A stretch of DNA of 64,000 nucleotides from SCQP01 sp050747745 (GTDB taxonomy: Bacteria > Acidobacteriota > Terriglobia > Terriglobales > SCQP01). The notes beneath the pieces are model-generated. The model saw only the letters and a list, made by a program, of their open reading frames with translations. It was not told the origin of the DNA and made no database searches. The position numbers and the translations under genes are program-made. Positions 8,622 through 16,215 of this stretch are shown one piece after another. Positions within the stretch are counted from its first letter, which is position 1, and each line of letters begins with the position of its first letter. The stretch is from contig JBOGKM010000109.1 of assembly GCA_050747745.1 (NCBI GenBank), positions 1 through 64,000 on the forward strand, written 5' to 3'.

Positions 8622-10523
8622 ATGTCCCCGCATCCGGCAATCTACTCGCTGCTCTGGCTGGAGCCGGTCATTCCCTTCGTTTCGGCTTTCATCCTGATGG
8701 TCTTCGGCCGCCGGCTGGGCCGCCGCGTCGCCGCCTGGCTGGGCTCCCTTGCGATTTTCGCCAGCTTTATCATCTCCCTGCTCATCGGCCTGGCGTTCAT
8801 GCGCGCCCCCGACGCCGCCTTCACCCAGATCGTCTGGCACTGGATCGCGGTGGGTAACTTCCATGTGGACATGGGGCTGTACCTCGACGCGCTCGCCGTG
8901 GTCATGACCCTGGTGGTCAGCTTCGTCAGTTTTCTCATCCACGTCTACTCCACCGAGCACATGGAGGAAAGCGAGGGCTACGAACGCTTCTTCGCCTACA
9001 TGAACCTGTTCGTCGCCTCCATGCTCACCCTGACGCTGGCCAACAACCTGCTGCTGCTGCTGCTGGGCTGGGAAGGCGTGGGGCTGTGCAGCTACCTGCT
9101 GATCGGCTTCTGGTATGGCGATGAGGCCAACGGACGCGCCGGACGCAAGGCCTTCATCGTCACCCGCGCCGGTGACACCGCCTTCATCCTCGGCTTATTT
9201 CTGCTGTTCAACCGCCTGGGCACCTTGAACATCCAGCAGCTCATGCTGGCGGCGCAGGCTCACTGGCATGTCGGCGCCATGGTGGCCGAAGTCGCCGCTT
9301 TCCTGCTCATCGGCGGCGCGGTGGGCAAGTCGGCCCAACTGCCGCTGCAAACCTGGCTGCCCGACGCCATGGCCGGCCCCACCCCCACCAGCGCGCTCAT
9401 CCACGCCGCCACCATGGTCACCGCGGGCGTGTATCTGATTGCCCGCACCCACGTGCTGTTCGAGCTCGCGCCCGGCGCCATGCTGGCGGTGGCCATTATC
9501 GGCTTCGCCACCCTCCTGCTGGCCGGCTGCAGCGCCCTCACCCAGACCGACATCAAGCGTATCCTCGCCTACTCCACCGTCAGCCAGATCGGCTACATGT
9601 TCCTCGCGCTCGGCGTCGGCGCCTGGTCGGCGGCGATTTTCCATCTCATCAGCCACGCCTTCTTCAAGGCCCTGCTCTTCCTCGCATCCGGCGTGGTCAT
9701 CCACGCGCTCAACGACGAACACAATATCTTCAAGATGGGCGGCCTGCGCCATAAGCAGCCGCTCGCCTTCTGGTGCTTCGTCTTCGCCGGCAGCTCGCTC
9801 GCCGGTCTGCCGCTGATCAGCGCCGGCTTTTACAGCAAGGGGATGATCATCTGGCAGGCCTGGAGCAGCCCGAGCGGCCATATGTGGCTCTGGGTCGGTG
9901 CGCTGGTCGGCGCGTTTCTGACCGCGCTCTACATATTCCGCCTGATCTTCGTCACCTTCTACGGCGAGGAGAAAAACCCGCCCCAGCACTGGCCGCGCTG
10001 GACGGTGCAATGGCCCATGATCATCCTCGCCTTTCTGTCCATGCTGGCTGGCTTTTTCGATCTGCCACCCGCCCTCGGCGGCGGCGAGCGGCTGACCCAT
10101 TTTCTCTCTTCGGCCCTGCCCATGTTGGCCGCCGCCCGCCCCACCGGCCTGGGCGAGATTGGCTCGGAAGCCGTCGCCGCGGCCGTATTCTTCGTCGGCG
10201 TTTACATCATTTACCTGTTCCAGATCCAGAATCATTCGCTCACCGAGGCGCTCATGGCGGGTGAATTCGGACAGGATTTGTACCGCTTCTGGTACAGCGA
10301 TTGGGGCATGGACCGGCTGTATGACCTCGTGTTTGTGATTCCCACCATCGCCCTGGTCCGCCGCGGCCGCCACGATGTCGTCGATCAGATCTTCGAGGGC
10401 ATCGGCTGGCTCTGCCGCACCTTCTACGGTTGGCTCTGGCCCAGCGAAACCGGCAAGGTCCGCCGTTACGCCGCTTGGATCGCGGCGGGAGCGATTTTCC
10501 TGATCGTGGTGGTGCTATGGTGA
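8622..10523 (+). CDS. nuoL: NADH-quinone oxidoreductase subunit L (antiporter-like)
   Basis: A 633-residue antiporter-like proton-pumping subunit at the distal end of the membrane arm. Recognisable family segments are GWEGVGLCSYLLIGFWY, QLPLQTWLPDAMAGPTPTSA and LIHAATMVTAGVYLIAR. The C-terminal region (from about residue 500) contains the long lateral-helix segment typical of NuoL. It lies 7 nt after nuoK and 10 nt before nuoM. Confidence 0.97.
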   Translation: MSPHPAIYSLLWLEPVIPFVSAFILMVFGRRLGRRVAAWLGSLAIFASFIISLLIGLAFMRAPDAAFTQIVWHWIAVGNFHVDMGLYLDALAVVMTLVVSFVSFLIHVYSTEHMEESEGYERFFAYMNLFVASMLTLTLANNLLLLLLGWEGVGLCSYLLIGFWYGDEANGRAGRKAFIVTRAGDTAFILGLFLLFNRLGTLNIQQLMLAAQAHWHVGAMVAEVAAFLLIGGAVGKSAQLPLQTWLPDAMAGPTPTSALIHAATMVTAGVYLIARTHVLFELAPGAMLAVAIIGFATLLLAGCSALTQTDIKRILAYSTVSQIGYMFLALGVGAWSAAIFHLISHAFFKALLFLASGVVIHALNDEHNIFKMGGLRHKQPLAFWCFVFAGSSLAGLPLISAGFYSKGMIIWQAWSSPSGHMWLWVGALVGAFLTALYIFRLIFVTFYGEEKNPPQHWPRWTVQWPMIILAFLSMLAGFFDLPPALGGGERLTHFLSSALPMLAAARPTGLGEIGSEAVAAAVFFVGVYIIYLFQIQNHSLTEALMAGEFGQDLYRFWYSDWGMDRLYDLVFVIPTIALVRRGRHDVVDQIFEGIGWLCRTFYGWLWPSETGKVRRYAAWIAAGAIFLIVVVLW

Positions 10524-10533
10524 GGCTCACGCC

Positions 10534-12093
10534 ATGATCCTGCTCTGGATCCTCGTAATTCTCGGGGCGGCGGGCGGAATCAGCGCGCTCGCCGGAAAAT
10601 GGTCCCAAACCGCTCCCCGCTGGATTGCCTTCGGCGGCATCGCGCTGGATTTCATCCTCACCCTCCAGATCTGGATCCGCTCCGGCCCGGGCCAATTCCA
10701 GGGCGCTTTGCAAGGCCATTGGCTCCGTCAAGTCAACTGGAACTGGATTCCGCAGTTCGGCATTCACTTCCATCTGGCGCTGGACGGGCTGAGCCTCCTG
10801 CTGCTGTTGCTCACCTTCGCGCTGGGCATGATCGGCGTGTTCGCCTCGTGGCGCGAAATTCAGACGGGCGTCGGCTTCTTCCATCTCAACCTCTGCTGGC
10901 TGCTGGCGGGCATCACCGGCGTGTTCCTGGCGATGGACTTGTTCCTGTTCTACTTCGCCTGGGAACTGATGCTGGTGCCCATGTTTTTCCTCATCGCCAT
11001 CTGGGGGCATGAGCGCCGCCAGTACGCGGCGGTGAAATTTTTCCTGTTCACCCAGATCAGCGGCCTGCTGATGCTGCTCGCCATTCTGGCGCTGTTTTTT
11101 GAACATCACGCCGCCACCGGCGTCTACACCTTCGAGTACGCCGCGCTGCTGCACACTCCGCTTTCGCCCTCCGTGGCGCTGTGGATTCTGCTCGGCTTTT
11201 TCGCCGCCTTTAGCGTCAAGCTGCCCATGTTCCCCTTCCATACCTGGCTGCCCGACGCCCACACCGAAGCTTCCACCACCGGCAGCCTCATCCTCGCCGG
11301 CCTTATGCTGAAGACCGGCGCCTACGGGCTGTTGCGTTTCGTACTGCCGCTGTTCCCCCACGCCGCCCGCGCCTTCGCGCCCTGGGCGATGATTCTGGCG
11401 GCCATCGGCATCATCTACGGCGCCCTGCTCGCCTACGGCCAGACCGACATGAAGCGCCTCGTGGCCTACACCAGCGTCAGCCACATGGGCTTTGTGCTGT
11501 TGGGCGTGTTTGCTGCTGCCCTTGCCGGTCCCGGCAGCGAGGCGGCGAAATGGGCCCTGGAAGGCGTGGTGCTGGAAATCCTCTGCCATGGCTTCTCCAC
11601 CGGCGCCTTGTTTGTCATGGCCGGCATGCTGCAGGAACGCCTGCATACGCGCGAGATGGGCAAGATGAACGGCCTGTGGGCGATCATGCCTCGGGTCAGC
11701 GGCAGCGGACAGTTCTTCGCCATGGCGGCCGTTGGATTGCCCGGCCTCGGCAACTTCGTCGCCGAGTTCCTGATTCTGTTGGGCGTGTTCCACGTCAGCG
11801 TGGGGCTGGCGATTGCCGGCGCCATCGGCATTCTGGTTTCGACCTTTTATGGCATCGAGATGGTCCAGCAGGCCTTTCAGGGACCCAACCGGCATAACTG
11901 GCAGGCTCCCGACATGCTCAAGCGCGAGGCGCTCATGCTGATTCCGATGATGGCCGTGCTGCTCTGGCTCGGCCTCTACCCGCAGCCGGTGCTCAATGCC
12001 GCTGCGCCCAGCTTGGCGCGCATCGAGCAGGAGCTGGCGTCGCCGCCGGCTGCCCCCGCCGTGGCGCAGTTGCGCGCGGAGGCGAAGCGATGA
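10534..12093 (+). CDS. nuoM: NADH-quinone oxidoreductase subunit M (antiporter-like)
   Basis: A 519-residue antiporter-like subunit, the second of the three Mrp-related pumps. Family motifs include FFFAWELMLVPMFFLI-type sequence (FYFAWELMLVPMFFLIAIWG), KLPMFPFHTWLPDAHTEA and LVAYTSVSHMGFVLLG. About fourteen hydrophobic helices are apparent. Its stop overlaps the nuoN start as ATGA. Confidence 0.97.
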   Translation: MILLWILVILGAAGGISALAGKWSQTAPRWIAFGGIALDFILTLQIWIRSGPGQFQGALQGHWLRQVNWNWIPQFGIHFHLALDGLSLLLLLLTFALGMIGVFASWREIQTGVGFFHLNLCWLLAGITGVFLAMDLFLFYFAWELMLVPMFFLIAIWGHERRQYAAVKFFLFTQISGLLMLLAILALFFEHHAATGVYTFEYAALLHTPLSPSVALWILLGFFAAFSVKLPMFPFHTWLPDAHTEASTTGSLILAGLMLKTGAYGLLRFVLPLFPHAARAFAPWAMILAAIGIIYGALLAYGQTDMKRLVAYTSVSHMGFVLLGVFAAALAGPGSEAAKWALEGVVLEILCHGFSTGALFVMAGMLQERLHTREMGKMNGLWAIMPRVSGSGQFFAMAAVGLPGLGNFVAEFLILLGVFHVSVGLAIAGAIGILVSTFYGIEMVQQAFQGPNRHNWQAPDMLKREALMLIPMMAVLLWLGLYPQPVLNAAAPSLARIEQELASPPAAPAVAQLRAEAKR

Positions 12094-13541
12094 GCTTTAC
12101 CGCGGCGCAATGGACCGCGCTCGGGCCGCTGATCGCCCTCACCGCGACCGCCGTGGTCGCTATGGTCGGCATCGGTGTGCATCGCTCCCACCGCGGCACC
12201 CTGATCATCACCCTGGCCGGGTTGGCCATCACCATCTGGCGCATCTGGCCCGCCGCCCATGTGGCGCCGGTCTCGGTGACCCCGCTGCTGCGCCTGGACG
12301 GCTACGCGCTGTTTTTCATCGGACTGGCGGCGGGAGCGGCATTCGTCGTGGCGCTGCTCGCGTGGGATTATCTGGAAAAGACCGAGAAGCGCCACGAGGA
12401 GTTTTACGTCCTCCTGGTGATCGCCGCTCTGGGCGCGGCGGTGCTGGCGGCCAGCAGCGACTTTGTGTCGTTCTTTTTGAGCCTCGAGGTTCTGAGCATC
12501 GCCCTTTACGGCCTCAACGCCTATCCGCAAGGGCGGGCGCTGCCGCTGGAAGCGGGAATCAAATATTTAGTGCTGGCGTCCTCTTCGGCCGCGTTTCTGC
12601 TGTTCGGCATGGCGCTGGTGTACGCCGCGACCGGAACGATGCAGTTTGCGACGCTGGCGGCGCGGCTGCCACACGCCTCGGGCCAGTTGGTGCTGCCTGG
12701 CGTGGCGCTGATTTTGGTCGGCATCGGATTCAAGCTGGGACTGGTCCCGTTCCATCTCTGGACGCCGGACGTTTACCAGGGCGCACCCGCGCCGGTCACC
12801 GCGTTCGTGGCGACAGCCTCGAAGGCCGGCATCTTTGCGGTGCTGCTGCGCTACTTTTACGAAAGCTCGGGCGCGCCTTCCGGGCGGCTGTTCCTGGTGC
12901 TCACCATCCTGGCGTTTGCCTCCATGGTGGTCGGCAACCTCATGGCGCTGCGGCAGACCAACGTCAAGCGCATCCTGGCGTTTTCCTCCATCGCCCACAT
13001 GGGTTACATCACCGTGGCCTTTCTCGCCGCCAGCCGCGCTGCCGCCATGGCGGCGGCGGCGGTGGGCTTCTATTTCCTCGCCTATTTCATTACGACGCTG
13101 GGCGCGTTTGGCGTGATCGCGGCGCTCACCAGCCGCACCCGGGGCGAGCCGGATGGAATCGAGGATTACCGCGGCCTGTTCTGGCGGCGGCCTTGGCTGG
13201 CGCTGGTGTTCACCGCGATGCTGTTGTCGCTGGCCGGGATTCCGCTCACCGCCGGGTTCCTGGCCAAGTTCTATATCGTCGCTGCCGGCACGGCCGCGTC
13301 GCTGTGGATGCTCTTGCTCGTCCTCTTTATCACCAGCGTGATCGGGCTGTTCTATTACTTGCGTATCGTGGTGGCCCTCTACAGCCCGCTGCCGCAAACG
13401 ATCGCGGCCGAGGGGCCGCTGGCCTTGCCCGTGGCGCGCACCGGCGCCTGGGTGCTCGGCGTGCTCCTGGTCGCCCTGGTCTGGGTCGGCGTCTACCCGG
13501 CGACCTTCATCCGCATGATGATTCACTTCCCGCTGCGCTAG
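12090..13541 (+). CDS. nuoN: NADH-quinone oxidoreductase subunit N (antiporter-like)
   Basis: The 483-residue third antiporter-like subunit and last gene of the nuo operon. Visible family stretches are SLEVLSIALYGLNAY, KLGLVPFHLWTPDVYQGAP and RILAFSSIAHMGYI. The 100-nt gap to the next gene has a GC-rich imperfect inverted repeat near 13557-13576 but no T tract, so no clear intrinsic terminator follows the operon. Confidence 0.97.
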   Translation: MSFTAAQWTALGPLIALTATAVVAMVGIGVHRSHRGTLIITLAGLAITIWRIWPAAHVAPVSVTPLLRLDGYALFFIGLAAGAAFVVALLAWDYLEKTEKRHEEFYVLLVIAALGAAVLAASSDFVSFFLSLEVLSIALYGLNAYPQGRALPLEAGIKYLVLASSSAAFLLFGMALVYAATGTMQFATLAARLPHASGQLVLPGVALILVGIGFKLGLVPFHLWTPDVYQGAPAPVTAFVATASKAGIFAVLLRYFYESSGAPSGRLFLVLTILAFASMVVGNLMALRQTNVKRILAFSSIAHMGYITVAFLAASRAAAMAAAAVGFYFLAYFITTLGAFGVIAALTSRTRGEPDGIEDYRGLFWRRPWLALVFTAMLLSLAGIPLTAGFLAKFYIVAAGTAASLWMLLLVLFITSVIGLFYYLRIVVALYSPLPQTIAAEGPLALPVARTGAWVLGVLLVALVWVGVYPATFIRMMIHFPLR

Positions 13542-13632
13542 CGGGCTGGCTACCCCTTCCGGCGCCGCGCCGAAGCGCGCCCGCGCCCGCCGGTGATTTC
13601 GGTCACTGCGCGGCAGCCGGTGCCCGCCCAAT

Positions 13633-13652
13633 ATAGGGCTTATGAGCCCTAT
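13633..13652 (+). promoter_or_regulatory. Perfect 8-bp palindrome enclosing the cupin start codon
   Basis: ATAGGGCT-TATG-AGCCCTAT is a perfect inverted repeat with a 4-nt loop. The ATG of the downstream cupin gene (13642) lies in the loop. As DNA it could be an operator, with an AATATAG -10-like element overlapping its left arm. As RNA it would form a short hairpin presenting the start codon. No Shine-Dalgarno sequence precedes this ATG. Confidence 0.5.
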
Positions 13653-13941
13653 CCGCAAGGAAGTCATCTTCGCCCGCCCGGGCACGGAAGTCGTACGTCT
13701 GTCCATCGCCGCCGGCAACGCCGTTCCCGCGCACGCCAGCAACGTGGATGTGACCGCGGTTGTCGTTCACGGCGCCGGCCAGTTCTTCCTGGACGGCAAT
13801 GCCATCGCCCTGCAGCCGGGCGTAGTCGTGGACATGCGTCCCCACCAGCAACATTCCATCCAGGCGACAACCGACCTGGAGCTGGTAGTGCTGCATTATC
13901 GGCTGGGCGCAGGGGATGCCGCGGTCCATTGCGGGGCATAA
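13642..13941 (+). CDS. Small single-domain cupin protein
   Basis: A 99-residue protein with the layout of a minimal cupin barrel: VVVHGAGQFFLDGNAIALQPG (motif 1 region) and MRPHQQHSIQATTDLELVVLH (motif 2 region). The usual metal-binding histidines of motif 1 are mostly missing, while HQQH is kept in motif 2. Metal binding and a catalytic role are therefore uncertain; it may be a ligand-sensing cupin. It sits 9 nt before a ferredoxin gene, suggesting co-transcription. The start codon is inside a palindrome (see 13633). Confidence 0.75.
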   Translation: MSPIRKEVIFARPGTEVVRLSIAAGNAVPAHASNVDVTAVVVHGAGQFFLDGNAIALQPGVVVDMRPHQQHSIQATTDLELVVLHYRLGAGDAAVHCGA

Positions 13942-13950
13942 TGGAGTTGA

Positions 13951-14214
13951 ATGGCGTACGTCATCGCAGAACCCTGCATTAACGTCAAAGACACCGCGTG
14001 CGTGGACGCCTGCCCGGTGGACTGCATCCATCCCCGCAAGGATGAAGGCGACTTCGAGCCGGAAACGCAGCTCTACATTGATCCGCAGGAATGCATAGAC
14101 TGCGGCGCCTGCGTGCCGGTCTGTCCCGTGTCAGCGATCTTTGCGCGCGAGGATCTGCCGCAGAAGTGGGACAACTTCACCGAGATCAACGCCAATCATT
14201 TCGAGAAAAAATAG
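13951..14214 (+). CDS. 7Fe ferredoxin (3Fe-4S plus 4Fe-4S)
   Basis: An 87-residue ferredoxin. The first half has C-x7-C-x3-CP (CINVKDTACVDACP), the spacing of Thermus/mycobacterial-type 7Fe ferredoxins where the first cluster is 3Fe-4S. The second half has CIDCGACVPVCP for a 4Fe-4S cluster. The C-terminal extension (WDNFTEINANHFEKK) is typical of the family. It is a soluble low-potential electron carrier. It follows the cupin gene directly and lies 0.4 kb after the complex I operon, but no physical partner can be named. Confidence 0.93.
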   Translation: MAYVIAEPCINVKDTACVDACPVDCIHPRKDEGDFEPETQLYIDPQECIDCGACVPVCPVSAIFAREDLPQKWDNFTEINANHFEKK

Positions 14215-14392
14215 CCCACGTCAGTGACTGCGATGGGCCGCGGGATTCCCCGGTGCGCTCGCGCCTTCGGCCGCCCGCACGAACTTCAGGCCTCGCCATG
14301 GCGCGGGCCCGGCACCAGGGTGCGCAGCATCGGCGGATCCAGTGTTCCCTTGCGTGACGGGACTTTCATGCGTCAGCGCGCCCGGCTTGCCG

Positions 14393-14417
14393 TAAAATGT
14401 GAGGTTGTCCTCACATT
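14393..14417 (+). promoter_or_regulatory. Promoter -10 and TetR-type operator
   Basis: A TAAAAT -10-like hexamer at 14393-14398 runs into a perfect 9-bp inverted repeat, AATGTGAGG-TTGT-CCTCACATT (14396-14417). This is the size and geometry of TetR-family operators. It stands immediately upstream of the TetR gene that heads the efflux operon, so autorepression of regulator and pump together is the simple reading. No convincing -35 box was seen. Confidence 0.7.
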
Positions 14418-14434
14418 CGGTACAAATAAGGCGG

Positions 14435-15004
14435 GTGCCGTCGCAAGAGCGCGGGAAGTTCAAAGTGGAGAGCTTGCTGACCGCGGCAGGGGGCGAAATC
14501 GCCGAGCATGGCTATGCCGGCGCGACCATGTGCGGAATTGCCGGGCGGGCGGGCGCGGCGATCGGCTCGCTCTATCAGTTCTATCCGAACAAGGAGGCGC
14601 TGGCGGAGGCGTTGCGGGAGCGCTACGCCGCGGCGGGCGCGCCCTTGTGGCAGAAGTTACAAACGGAGGCGTCCGGCCTGGCGCCGGCCGGCATGGCGCG
14701 GCGGCTGGTGGGGCTGATGCTGGAAATGAACCGGCGTTGTCCGGGCTTTGCGGCGCTGCTGGAAGGTCCGCGGACGCAAGGTTCGAACCGGCGCCGCAGC
14801 CAGCTCCGGCGGCGGATTGCGGCGGTGTTGCGGGCGCGGCAGCCGAAGCTGGCAGCGGCCGCCGCCTTGCACCAGGCGGCGGTGATTCAACCGCTGCTAC
14901 GTGGCGTGCTCACGCTGCCGCGGGCGCATGCGGCGCCGGGACGGCGGGACGTTGAGCAACTGCTGGCTCTGTATTTGGGAACGCGACTGGGGAGACCCCA
15001 ATGA
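14435..15004 (+). CDS. TetR/AcrR-family transcriptional repressor
   Basis: About 189 residues. The N-terminal helix-turn-helix is clear: VESLLTAAGGEIAEHGYAG, then MCGIAGRAGAAIGSLYQFYP. The C-terminal ligand-binding domain is divergent, as usual. The GTG at 14435 was chosen because the alternative upstream GTG (14399) and TTG (14405) lie within the operator palindrome. If those were used, the protein would gain 10-12 residues that still look TetR-like (RRVPSQERG). Its stop overlaps the adaptor gene by 4 nt, so it is co-transcribed with, and probably represses, the RND pump. Confidence 0.88.
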   Translation: MPSQERGKFKVESLLTAAGGEIAEHGYAGATMCGIAGRAGAAIGSLYQFYPNKEALAEALRERYAAAGAPLWQKLQTEASGLAPAGMARRLVGLMLEMNRRCPGFAALLEGPRTQGSNRRRSQLRRRIAAVLRARQPKLAAAAALHQAAVIQPLLRGVLTLPRAHAAPGRRDVEQLLALYLGTRLGRPQ

Positions 15005-16215
15005 AGTTGCAGGCAACGGAACTGATGTGCGTGATGGCTGCGGCCGCGTTGGCGGCAGGGTGCTCGCATAGCCGCGCGGCGGCGGCCGCGCCGCCGCCCA
15101 CGCCGGTGGTGGTGGCGCCGGTGGTCGCGCGGAGGGTGGCGATTCATAGCGAATGGGTGGCGACGCTTGCCGGTTACGTAAACGCCAACATCCAGCCGCA
15201 AGTGAGCGGGTACCTGGTGAAGCAGGACTACCGCGAAGGCTCGGTGGTCCACCAGGGGCAGATTCTATTTGCAATTGATCCGCGGCCGTTTCAAGCCGCC
15301 TTCGATGAAGCCGCAGGCAAGCTGGCGCAGGCGCAGGGACAACTGGCCCAGGCCAAAGCCCAGGTGCTCGAGGCCCGGGCGCAGTTGGGCGCGGCCGCGC
15401 TCGACGTGAACCGCGATCTGCCCGAAGCGGCCGCGCGCGCGATTCCGCAATCGCAGTTGCAGAACGATCAGCAGGCGAAACTGGCGGCCGCGGCCGCGGT
15501 GAGCGCCGCGCAAGCCAACGTTACCGCCGCCCAGGCCGGGGTCACCGCGGCGCAAGCGGCGGTCGAGCAGGCGCGGCTGAACCTCGGGTTCACCCAAGTC
15601 CGGTCGTTGGTGACCGGAGTGGCCGGCATCGCACAGGTACAAATCGGCAACCTGGTCTCGCCGCAGACGGTGCTGACGGCGGTGTCACGGCTGAACCCCA
15701 TCAAAGCCTATTTTTCCATCAGCGCCCAGGATTACCTCGCCAGCGCCGAACACCAGAATGGCGCTGTCGATCTGCTAGCAACGCACTCAGCCGCGCCGGT
15801 GCAGCTCGTGCTCGCCGACGGTAGCATTTATCTGCATGCGGGCAAAGTGCTGTTTGCCGACCGCGCCGTAAGTACGGACACCGGCACGATTGAGCTGGTG
15901 GCGGCATTTCCCAACCCCGGCGATCTGCTCCGTCCCGGACAGCCGGCAAAAATCCGGGCGCTCACTCGCGTGCTCGCGCAAGCGCTGGTGATCCCACAAT
16001 CGGCGGTCAGTCAGTTGCAGGGGAGCAATGAAGTCGCCGTCGTCGGCCGCAATCATCGCGTGTCGTTTCGCAACGTGCAACTGGGCGCGACCGCAGGCAC
16101 GGACTGGGTGATCACCAGCGGCCTGCACGCGGGCGAAGAGGTCGTGGCCGAAGGCGCCGATAAACTTCACGACGGCTCCAAAGTCAGGCCGCAAGGGGCG
16201 GGAAGCGGGCAGTAA
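15001..16215 (+). CDS. RND efflux periplasmic adaptor (membrane fusion protein)
   Basis: A 404-residue lipoprotein linking pump and outer-membrane channel. A signal peptide ends in the lipobox LAAGC (Cys about 21). The lipoyl/barrel-sandwich half-motifs follow (VSGYLVKQDYREGSVVHQGQ), then a long alanine/glutamine-rich coiled-coil hairpin (about residues 95-190), then the beta-barrel and membrane-proximal domains. ATGA overlap with the TetR gene and TAATG overlap with the pump gene show a single operon. Confidence 0.93.
   Translation: MKLQATELMCVMAAAALAAGCSHSRAAAAAPPPTPVVVAPVVARRVAIHSEWVATLAGYVNANIQPQVSGYLVKQDYREGSVVHQGQILFAIDPRPFQAAFDEAAGKLAQAQGQLAQAKAQVLEARAQLGAAALDVNRDLPEAAARAIPQSQLQNDQQAKLAAAAAVSAAQANVTAAQAGVTAAQAAVEQARLNLGFTQVRSLVTGVAGIAQVQIGNLVSPQTVLTAVSRLNPIKAYFSISAQDYLASAEHQNGAVDLLATHSAAPVQLVLADGSIYLHAGKVLFADRAVSTDTGTIELVAAFPNPGDLLRPGQPAKIRALTRVLAQALVIPQSAVSQLQGSNEVAVVGRNHRVSFRNVQLGATAGTDWVITSGLHAGEEVVAEGADKLHDGSKVRPQGAGSGQ

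Noticed and set aside
13555..13578. GC-rich imperfect hairpin after nuoN
   Set aside because: No T tract follows, so it is not a convincing intrinsic terminator.
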